In this document: piece by piece, positions 43,982 through 50,301 of the stretch
Layout: every line of letters begins with the position of its first letter
Numbering within the stretch: position 1 is the stretch's first letter
Assembly (NCBI GenBank): GCA_900468625.1
Contig: UBUL01000025.1
Location: 1 to 64,000 of the forward strand
Direction: 5' to 3'
DNA from: Hyphomicrobiales bacterium
Lineage (GTDB): Bacteria; Pseudomonadota; Alphaproteobacteria; Rhizobiales; Rhizobiaceae
DNA length: 64,000 nucleotides
Translations under genes and position numbers: made by a program
The notes under the pieces: generated by a model
What the model was told of the DNA's origin: nothing
What the model saw: only the letters and a program-made list of their open reading frames with translations
Databases searched by the model: none

Positions 43982-44422
43982 ATGCTGAAGGGCGTTCCGC
44001 CGTTCATTACGGCCGACCTATTATGGATTCTGGCCTCCATGGGTCACGGCGACGAATTGGCGATCGTAGATCGAAATTTCTCGGGCTTTCGCGTAGCGGC
44101 CCAGACGACCAGCGCAAAGCTCCTCACCTTGGAAGGCATCGATGCGCCGACTGCGGTGCGTGGAATCCTTCAGATGATGCCTTTGGATACGTTCGTTGAA
44201 GCGCCGCTCATGCACATGGAGGCCGCCGACGGGCCAGGTGAGTTGCTGGAAGTGCATAAAGATGTCGTCGCCGCCTGCTCCCAAGCAGAGGGACGTGCGA
44301 TCGTCAGCCAGCCTGTCGAAAGGTTCGCCTATTATCCTATCGCAATGCGAGCGTTTGCAGTGATCCAGACGGCCGAATCCCGCCCCTATGGGAACTTCAT
44401 CCTTAAAAAGGGCGTGATCTAG
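43982..44422 (+). CDS. FucU/RbsD-family sugar mutarotase
   Basis: 146 residues from the ATG at 43982 (GGGAGGGAAT upstream). The family signatures are LLWILASMGHGDELAIVDRN with the catalytic His (about 22), ERFAYYPIAMRAFAVIQTAE and the terminal RPYGNFILKKGVI. FucU interconverts α/β-fucose anomers; RbsD does so for ribose. This length and ending are closer to FucU. Divergent from the sugar ABC operon, sharing its operator, so it should process the imported sugar. Confidence 0.92.
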   Translation: MLKGVPPFITADLLWILASMGHGDELAIVDRNFSGFRVAAQTTSAKLLTLEGIDAPTAVRGILQMMPLDTFVEAPLMHMEAADGPGELLEVHKDVVAACSQAEGRAIVSQPVERFAYYPIAMRAFAVIQTAESRPYGNFILKKGVI

Positions 44423-44515
44423 CATTTCCACGAAAAGTGCGATTTCCGTCCGGAATGCGCAAAGAAACAAGAACATAGAGCGTTTTCGCGATTCGAAGAA
44501 AGGCGGAAACGCTCC
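44421..44515. repeat. intergenic repeat, family A (full copy)
   Basis: AGCATTTCCACGAAAAGTGC, TTTCCGTCCGGAATGCGC, then GAGCGTTTTCGCGATTCGAA and GGCGGAAACGCTC. It begins at the fucU-like stop codon. Confidence 0.75.
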
Positions 44516-44523
44516 AGGGATCA

Positions 44524-44742
44524 TCAGGTGGTGCGAGCGATCAGCTCCGCAGTATCAGGCAATGCCCGGATACAACGGCACCCTGTCCAATTTAGAGCGG
44601 CATGTGCCGACCGCAACATCGTTACGGCATCGCGATGGCGTTCCGGCCTCTCCTCGGCCGGTGCATCGATAATGATTTGACCCAAAGGGCTCCTATCGCC
44701 GAAACACGTTGCGCAGCCGGGCCAGTATACCTGGTCGATCAC
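44524..44742 (-). CDS. possible small protein, unknown function
   Basis: An open frame (GTG at 44742) that overlaps the end of the 147-residue gene by 50 bases. The latter part (TMLRSAHAALNWTGCRCIRA, LPDTAELIARTT) reads like real protein, but no ribosome-binding site supports the start. It could be a degraded gene. Confidence 0.3.
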   Translation of the reverse strand: MIDQVYWPGCATCFGDRSPLGQIIIDAPAEERPERHRDAVTMLRSAHAALNWTGCRCIRALPDTAELIARTT

Positions 44743-45136
44743 CTGCCGCGATCAGTGAACGGACATAGCGAGCGGCCGTGGAGGCATTCACCGTCGTCCC
44801 GAAGTGGCAATGGCAGACGAGCTGATGCAACTGGTTATCACTCAGCTCAAAGAAGCGCCTGGTTTCACCATAGCTGTCGTCCGACAGCCCCGCCGCTCTC
44901 AGGACCGGGTCGGCAAACGCCACCGACAGCGGCGAATTGTCGGCGCGCATGAGCGCACGCTCCTTGGCCGGTTGAAACTCCGTCTCATGCAGAGTTGAGA
45001 GTGCCAGGCCTCCACAGCGTTCGAGAAGTTCCGCCCAGCGTTTGAGACGTTCGCGGCGGGTCACCGGCAACGCGTGCGGGTATTCGAGATTGACGTTGGC
45101 GACGGTCCGAATCTCTTGAAGAGCATGGTGCTTCAT
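44693..45136 (-). CDS. conserved-looking 147-residue protein of unknown function
   Basis: AAAGGAGC precedes the ATG six bases on, strong support for translation. Helical and charged: RRERLKRWAELLERCGGLAL, SVAFADPVLRAAGLSDDSYG, ETRRFFELSDNQLHQLVCHC, then ARYVRSLIAAGDRPGILARL. Cys-His pairs (VCHCHFG) are notable. No family recognised. It begins the stress-gene islet. Confidence 0.7.
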   Translation of the reverse strand: MKHHALQEIRTVANVNLEYPHALPVTRRERLKRWAELLERCGGLALSTLHETEFQPAKERALMRADNSPLSVAFADPVLRAAGLSDDSYGETRRFFELSDNQLHQLVCHCHFGTTVNASTAARYVRSLIAAGDRPGILARLRNVFRR

Positions 45137-45251
45137 GGAAAGCTCCTTTCAAATGGCAGCTGTCGATTCGTCTCTGCACTCAAATTGTCCATGGCCCAAC
45201 GGTCATCATCCAAGCGGCGACGGTTTGGCCGATTTCCCTGAGAGGGTCCCG

Positions 45252-45749
45252 TCAGGCGGCCAGCGCATCCCGATTTATTTCTCCTTTAGCCAGTCGGGTC
45301 AGCAGAATGTCGGTCTGCTTCTCCTCTTCGAGACTCCTGTGCAGGATCTCCTGATCTTCGCGTAATCCCAATTGACCGGCCAGCGCAGCAGCCGTGCCAT
45401 ATGCCGCTATCTCGTAATGTTCCAGCCTCTGGGCGGAGGCGAGAAGACCCGCGTCACGCAAATCGTCGCCCGTCAGGATGGAAACCATTTTTTCGGCCTC
45501 GTGGATCAGCGCCTGCATCGCCTGATCCGTATGGGCGGATGGGTCGGCACCGTGCTTGCGCACGAGTGACACGAGGCGGTCTTTCTGAACCTCGGTTTGG
45601 GCACGATGGTGGACCAGCGCATTCTTCAAGCTCGGATGCGACGCAATCTCGGCCATTCGCAACAAAGATTGCGTCAACTGCGTTTCGACACTGACAAGCT
45701 CCTGAAGTTCGGCAAGATACATGTCCTTGAAACTGCTGATATGCATCAT
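45252..45749 (-). CDS. DUF892/YciF-family ferritin-like protein
   Basis: About 165 residues. The four-helix ferritin-like fold of DUF892 is indicated by FKDMYLAELQELVSVETQLT, NALVHHRAQTEVQKDRLVSL, LLASAQRLEHYEIAAYGTAA and EILHRSLEEEKQTDILLTRL, with carboxylate/His metal-ligand patterns (E-H-x-x in EHYEIAAYG, EEEK). YciF-type proteins are general-stress induced. AAAGGA precedes tandem ATGs at 45749. An EcfG-type promoter lies about 75 bases upstream. Confidence 0.88.
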   Translation of the reverse strand: MMHISSFKDMYLAELQELVSVETQLTQSLLRMAEIASHPSLKNALVHHRAQTEVQKDRLVSLVRKHGADPSAHTDQAMQALIHEAEKMVSILTGDDLRDAGLLASAQRLEHYEIAAYGTAAALAGQLGLREDQEILHRSLEEEKQTDILLTRLAKGEINRDALAA

Positions 45750-45822
45750 GGTAATCCTTTCACAGGCTCCGGTCGGAGTGACATTCTTGTCGGAATGGCC
45801 TTGTCGGAACGGCAAGTCCTCT

Positions 45823-45847
45823 AACCGCAGCGGCGGCTTAATGTTCC
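45823..45847 (-). promoter_or_regulatory. EcfG/RpoE2-type promoter motif for the DUF892 gene
   Basis: On the minus strand GGAAC, 18 bases, then TT, as in the rhizobial general-stress sigma consensus GGAAC-N18/19-TT. Confidence 0.65.
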
Positions 45848-46008
45848 GTCTGAATTTTGTAGCGGGCGCGAAAGTTCAAACGTTGTCCGCTTAAACTCCG
45901 CACTGCCGCGACAGGCGTCCCGATGTGCAGTCGGCAGGCGGCAGTAGCAGTAACGGCTTGGAAGCATGGCCGACCGCTTCTGTTCGGCGAAAGCGGCAGC
46001 AATTCGCC

Positions 46009-46206
46009 CTACTTGCCACCCTTCCGTTTGGGATCGTGGCCATGATGGCGATCGCGTTCGCCACCGCCGCCGGAAACCTTGCTGCGGTCTCGCGCATCGG
46101 GCTCGGCCGGTGGCTTGGGAATGTTCAAGGGCGCCTTCGCATTTTCATGGGAAGCTCCCGGACCGCCCTGGCGAATGCTGGCCGGTGTTTTGGTCGAGGT
46201 GGACAT
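46009..46206 (-). CDS. small disordered stress-islet protein (65 residues)
   Basis: The ATG at 46206 has GGAGGTGCCG upstream. Very hydrophilic, Pro/Gly/His/Lys-rich (STSTKTPASIRQGGPGASHE, SGGGGERDRHHGHDPKRKGG). Probably intrinsically disordered. It is nine bases after another small disordered gene, with which it forms a two-gene unit. No family named. Confidence 0.65.
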   Translation of the reverse strand: MSTSTKTPASIRQGGPGASHENAKAPLNIPKPPAEPDARDRSKVSGGGGERDRHHGHDPKRKGGK

Positions 46207-46215
46207 CGGCACCTC

Positions 46216-46401
46216 CTATCGGTCCTGTTGGTGGCCCTGATGGCTTGTGTTGATACGGCTATTTCCCTGCTGACCCATCTTGTCGGGATCGACGGACATA
46301 TCAGGCTTATGGGGATCGGATAGCGACGGTTTGGCATGGTCGCCGACACCCTTGTCGCTTCGATTTTCCTCCGGAACCGGTGGTGGTCTGCTGTTCATCA
46401 T
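46216..46401 (-). CDS. small disordered stress-islet protein (61 residues)
   Basis: AGGAGAAG precedes the start. Hydrophilic and low-complexity (MMNSRPPPVPEENRSDKGVG, PDMSVDPDKMGQQGNSRINT). An EcfG-type promoter motif lies about 80 bases upstream. Function unknown; such small hydrophilic proteins are frequent in rhizobial general-stress regulons. Confidence 0.65.
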   Translation of the reverse strand: MMNSRPPPVPEENRSDKGVGDHAKPSLSDPHKPDMSVDPDKMGQQGNSRINTSHQGHQQDR

Positions 46402-46480
46402 CTTCTCCTGTCATTGCCTTGCCAGAAGCCGCGGACGATCTGCTTGACGGCCTTTGCGGCGTCGGTATCGGATTAAAGTC

Positions 46481-46506
46481 AAACCGCTTCCCGCTAACAA
46501 TGTTCC
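46481..46506 (-). promoter_or_regulatory. EcfG/RpoE2-type promoter motif for the two small stress genes
   Basis: Minus strand: GGAAC, 18 bases, TTT. Distance to the first start codon is about 80 bases. Confidence 0.65.
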
Positions 46507-46567
46507 GGACAAGTCTGAAGGTGCGTCGCTTTCGCGACGCACCGGAAAATAGAAACCAGGCGCCGCT

Positions 46568-47068
46568 CTACGCTGCTTTCCTGGCCTTCGCGTTTGCTGC
46601 AGTTTCCGCCAGTTTCGTCAGCTTCTGGTCTGTGGCCTTCTCTTCACTGAGTGTCTGCTGCAGAAGAGATACCGCGTCCTTGAGCCCAAGTTGTTTCGCC
46701 CATTCGATGAGTGTTCCATAGCGGGCGATTTCGTAGTGCTCGACAGCTTGCGCTGAGGAAATCAGGCCCGCATCGAGTGCTGACGTCCCTTTGAATTCCT
46801 CCGTGATCTCGTCAGCCTCGGCGAGGATGCCCTGGATTGCCTCGCAAGTCTTTCCCCGCGCCGGCTTTCCCAGCATCTCGAACACCTGCTCCAGTCGTTC
46901 GACATGACCTTGAGTCTCATCGCGATGATGAAGAAATCCTTGCTTGCCTTCTTCAGCCTGAGCCGCGCGCGCCATCTTCGGCAATGCCCGAAGAATTTGT
47001 TTCTCGGCGTAATAGATGTCTTTCAACGTTTCCAGAAAGAGATCGTTCAAAGTCTTCTCGGATGCCAT
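46568..47068 (-). CDS. DUF892/YciF-family ferritin-like protein (second copy)
   Basis: 166 residues, same family as the protein at 45252 but only distantly similar: LFLETLKDIYYAEKQILRAL, FLHHRDETQGHVERLEQVFE, LISSAQAVEHYEIARYGTLI, LLQQTLSEEKATDQKLTKLA. All ligand-type Glu/His positions are kept. GGAGGAC precedes the ATG. An EcfG-type motif lies upstream. Confidence 0.9.
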   Translation of the reverse strand: MASEKTLNDLFLETLKDIYYAEKQILRALPKMARAAQAEEGKQGFLHHRDETQGHVERLEQVFEMLGKPARGKTCEAIQGILAEADEITEEFKGTSALDAGLISSAQAVEHYEIARYGTLIEWAKQLGLKDAVSLLQQTLSEEKATDQKLTKLAETAANAKARKAA

Positions 47069-47133
47069 TTGGGTCCTCCATCATGTATGGGCGAGATCAT
47101 GTTAACCATGAGACCTCTTCGGTCTCGTTCCCG

Positions 47134-47158
47134 AACAGACAGTCCGACATTTGGTTCC
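47134..47158 (-). promoter_or_regulatory. EcfG/RpoE2-type promoter motif for the second DUF892 gene
   Basis: Minus strand: GGAAC, 18 bases, TT, about 66 bases from the start codon and directly after the Nramp-related gene. Confidence 0.5.
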
Positions 47159-47167
47159 CGCCTGACC

Positions 47168-48466
47168 TTAGAAAAATGCGGTCACGGCCATGCCGATTAC
47201 GGCGGCGAGCATCGCAGCGCATGCGATCCATCCCAGTGCTTTCAAGCCGCCACGGATAGCGAACTGCTTCATCAGCTGTCGATTGGAGGCAATCAACATA
47301 AGGATTACCATAACGGGAACGGCGACGACACCATTGATGACGGCGCTCCAGAACAGCGCTTTCATCGGCGGGATGGGCGTAAAGTTGAGTAACATGCCGA
47401 CCATGGTCGCCAATCCCACCGTCGTATAAAACGCCTTGGCCTCGCTCGGCTCGCGCGACAGCCCAACTTTCCATCGGGCCGCCTCCCCGACCGCGTAAGC
47501 GGCCGATCCGGCGAGGACGGGCACGGCCAGAAGGCCGGTTCCGATAATGCCTGCGGCAAAGACGATCTTGGCAAAATGACCGGCCAGCGGTTCGATCGCT
47601 TTCGCCGCATCGACGGAACTCTCGATATTCGTCACACCGGCCTTGTTCAGCGTGGCTGCGGTCGTGGTCATGATAGCCAGCGCGACGATATTGGATGCCG
47701 CCATGCCGATGAACGTATCCAGCGTGATGCGCGTATCCGCCCTTTTCGCTTCCTGGGGATGCTTCACAAGCGCTTCCTCTCGCGGCTTTTCCTTTAAGTC
47801 TTCGGCCTCCTGAGAGGCCTGCCAGAAAAACAAATAGGGGCTGATCGTCGTTCCAAAGATCGCGACGATCATGGACCAATAGTTCGGGTCGGCCTTGAAG
47901 GTCGGCAGCAGAAGTCCGCGGATGAAGGTCGACCAATCAACATGCACCACGAAAAGGGTCGCGATGTAGGACAGAAGCGCGAGGCTCAACCATTTTAGGA
48001 CGGCCACATAGCGCTTGTATTTGAGGAGAACCTGCAGAAGGATACAGAGCACGCCGAAGCCCGCGACGTAGATCAGCGAATTGCCGCTCAGCAGCAGATG
48101 GGCCGCATCTCCCATTGCACCGAGATCCGCGCCCAGATTAATGACATTGGCAATCAGAAGAGGGACAGTGATACCAACCCCAACCCAGCGCGGATAGCAC
48201 TTCGCCATGCTTCCGGCTAAACCGCGGCCGGTGGTGCGGCCTATGCGGGCGCTGATCATCTGTATGGCAACCATCAGCGGATAGGTGAGGACGAGCGTCC
48301 AACTCGTAATGTAACCAAATTGCGCGCCTGCCTGCGAGTAGGTCGCGATCCCACTTGGGTCATCGTCGGAGGCGCCGGTGATCAGGCCAGGCCCGAGGAT
48401 TTCCAGTATCCGTGGTTTCGAAGGTTCAACGACCGCACTTTTGTCATCCATCTGATAGTCGCTCAT
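47168..48466 (-). CDS. Nramp-related divalent cation transporter
   Basis: 432 residues with about eleven membrane helices in LeuT-like Nramp order. The start at 48466 has GAGGTGG upstream. Helix 1 carries DDDPSGIATYSQAG where canonical Mn/Fe Nramps have DPGN. Helix 6 reads TTISPYLFFWQASQEAEDLK in place of MPHN. Loss of the metal-selecting Asn and Met implies a different substrate, perhaps Mg or another hard cation, as described for Nramp-related Mg transporters. So 'MntH' would be a misleading name. It carries an EcfG-type motif upstream and belongs to the stress islet by position. Confidence 0.88.
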   Translation of the reverse strand: MSDYQMDDKSAVVEPSKPRILEILGPGLITGASDDDPSGIATYSQAGAQFGYITSWTLVLTYPLMVAIQMISARIGRTTGRGLAGSMAKCYPRWVGVGITVPLLIANVINLGADLGAMGDAAHLLLSGNSLIYVAGFGVLCILLQVLLKYKRYVAVLKWLSLALLSYIATLFVVHVDWSTFIRGLLLPTFKADPNYWSMIVAIFGTTISPYLFFWQASQEAEDLKEKPREEALVKHPQEAKRADTRITLDTFIGMAASNIVALAIMTTTAATLNKAGVTNIESSVDAAKAIEPLAGHFAKIVFAAGIIGTGLLAVPVLAGSAAYAVGEAARWKVGLSREPSEAKAFYTTVGLATMVGMLLNFTPIPPMKALFWSAVINGVVAVPVMVILMLIASNRQLMKQFAIRGGLKALGWIACAAMLAAVIGMAVTAFF

Positions 48467-48897
48467 GACCACCTCGCAGCGAATGCCGGGACTCGGACAT
48501 TTTCCGTCAGTCGCGGCCGATGCGAATGAATTGTACTTGCGATCTATTTGTTCCAAAGAAACAGGAAACGCCAAAGCAATGGTACTGCCTGGGCTTGATT
48601 TACTGTACCCGCGCGATCCTTGCAGGCTCTTTCGCAATGTTCACGTTGGACTTGAGGGGAACAATCTTTTACTGAGATCGTTTAGCAAAGGAAGACACCC
48701 TTTCCGTCTTCCACTTTCTCTGAAAGCGCTATCCGAAGCAGGTTGATGAGCGGCCCGCAAGGGTAGCGCGATCTTTCCCTTGGGATGAGCGCTCCCTATG
48801 CGTGGCCCATCAGACGACAAGCCCTATTCCCGCGCACCGGACAAACCATTTCTCGTTCACGCTGTCGCGGTTTCTTTGGGCTTAAGACCTCTTGATC
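48467..48897. other. 431-base intergenic region upstream of the Nramp-related gene
   Basis: Contains the promoter motif at 48529-48554. No gene or full repeat recognised in the remainder. Confidence 0.45.
48529..48554 (-). promoter_or_regulatory. EcfG/RpoE2-type promoter motif for the Nramp-related gene
   Basis: Minus strand: GGAAC, 19 bases, TT, about 63 bases before the start codon. Confidence 0.5.
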
Positions 48898-49188
48898 TCA
48901 GTGCTGGTCAAGTGGTGGTTCATAGAGAAGACCCAGAGCTTTCCGCTCTTCCTCCGGCATGTCTCTGCTGAACGAGCGGATGGCCGCCAAGCCCGCAAGC
49001 TGGTGAAGTTTGGCGAAATCAACCACTCCGCTGCGGTAAAGCTTGATAAGTTCCGCAGCGAAAGCCTCGCGGTTGAATTCGTTCAAAGCGAACCACGGCT
49101 GAGCGATCACTACATCGAAAATCCGTTGCAAATTGTCTATCTCCTCCGGCTGGAGAACTCCTTCGACAAGGTGATGATAGCGGCGCAT
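48898..49188 (-). CDS. 96-residue protein of unknown function
   Basis: CGGAGCAAATGA precedes the ATG. Helical: VEGVLQPEEIDNLQRIFDVV, FNREAFAAELIKLYRSGVVD, ending MPEEERKALGLLYEPPLDQH. It looks like a small soluble rhizobial stress-islet protein; no family recognised. Divergent from ku. Confidence 0.65.
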   Translation of the reverse strand: MRRYHHLVEGVLQPEEIDNLQRIFDVVIAQPWFALNEFNREAFAAELIKLYRSGVVDFAKLHQLAGLAAIRSFSRDMPEEERKALGLLYEPPLDQH

Positions 49189-49383
49189 TCATTTGCTCCG
49201 TTCACGGATGTTTTACGCTTTCCGCACGCTGGATAGGCCACAAGAAAACCAAGCTTTTGCCCGGATACCTACTATTTAGGCTTGCTTCGACTTCATGCCA
49301 GCCACCGAGAGCAAAACGCTAAGCGGCAGCCGTTTTCGGTTCACTGGCGACGAGACATCCCCGCACGGAGGATGCTCGAAACC

Positions 49384-49408
49384 GGAACAATGGGGATCAA
49401 ACCTCGTT
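49384..49408 (+). promoter_or_regulatory. EcfG/RpoE2-type promoter motif for ku-ligD
   Basis: GGAAC, 18 bases, TTT, ending 31 bases before the ku start codon. A near-ideal match to the general-stress consensus. Confidence 0.7.
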
Positions 49409-49438
49409 TGACTCTGATCGTCCATAGGGAGCCTGCAC

Positions 49439-50299
49439 ATGAGTCCGCGTGCGCAATGGAAGGGATATCTGAAATTTGGAGAGGTCAGCTGCGCAGTGGC
49501 GCTGTATGCGGCCGTTTCTACCTCGGAACGAATTTCCTTTCACACGCTGAACCGGGAAACCGGCAACCGGGTCAGACGCGAATTCATCGACAGCGAAACG
49601 GAAAAACCAGTGTCACGCGAGGATCAGGTCAAGGGATATGAGCTCAACAAGGACGACTATATCGTCCTCGAGCCGGAAGAAGTCGCCGCAGCGGTACCGG
49701 AAAGCGACAAGGTCCTGCACGTCCAGGCTTTCCTGGCGTGTTCCGATATCGATGACGTCTATTTCGATCGCCCCTATTATCTGGCTCCTTCCGCGCCGGC
49801 GGCAGGAGATGCATTCGCGCTGATCCGCGAGGGCATGCGCGCCGGGAAAGTTGCCGCCATCGCCCGGACCGTTCTGTTTCGCCGTCTGCGAACGATGATG
49901 ATCCGTGCCCATGGCAAAGGATTGATCGCCACCACATTGAACTTCGACTATGAGGTTCGCTCGGCAAAAGAAGCCTTCGAAGACGTGCCGGACATAAAGA
50001 TCAAGGGCGAAATGCTCGATCTCGCCAGGCACATCATTGCCACCAAGAAAGGCAGGTTCGACGCCAGCGAATTCGACGATCGCTATGAGGCGGCCCTTGC
50101 CGATCTCGTCAAAGCCAAGATCGAAGGCAGGGCAATCCCGCAGCGCAAGCCCGCGAAGGTTGCCGAGGTTACCGATCTCATGAAAGCCCTGCGCCAGAGC
50201 GCCGGGCTGGACGGCCAGAGCAAGACACGCGCGAAGTCCAGGAAAGCTACGAAATCACGCGCCGCATCCCCTTCGCGCTCGCAACGCAAGGCGAGCTGA
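49439..50299 (+). CDS. ku: Ku protein, non-homologous end joining
   Basis: 286 residues. Opens MSPRAQWKGYLKFGEVSC, the bacterial Ku hallmark, followed by SERISFHTLNRETGNRVRRE, GYELNKDDYIVLEPEEVAAA and the core-end segment DLMKALRQS. A basic C-terminal tail (SKTRAKSRKATKSRAASPSR) should bind DNA. It forms a homodimer ring that holds broken ends and recruits LigD, whose gene starts three bases after the stop. GGGAGCC precedes the ATG. Confidence 0.96.
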   Translation: MSPRAQWKGYLKFGEVSCAVALYAAVSTSERISFHTLNRETGNRVRREFIDSETEKPVSREDQVKGYELNKDDYIVLEPEEVAAAVPESDKVLHVQAFLACSDIDDVYFDRPYYLAPSAPAAGDAFALIREGMRAGKVAAIARTVLFRRLRTMMIRAHGKGLIATTLNFDYEVRSAKEAFEDVPDIKIKGEMLDLARHIIATKKGRFDASEFDDRYEAALADLVKAKIEGRAIPQRKPAKVAEVTDLMKALRQSAGLDGQSKTRAKSRKATKSRAASPSRSQRKAS

Positions 50300-50301
50300 C
50301 C

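Noticed and set aside
47101-47130. A second GGAAC...GGTT pair upstream of the DUF892 gene
   Set aside because: Spacing of about 21 bases is outside the 18-19 usual for EcfG promoters; the site at 47134-47158 fits better.
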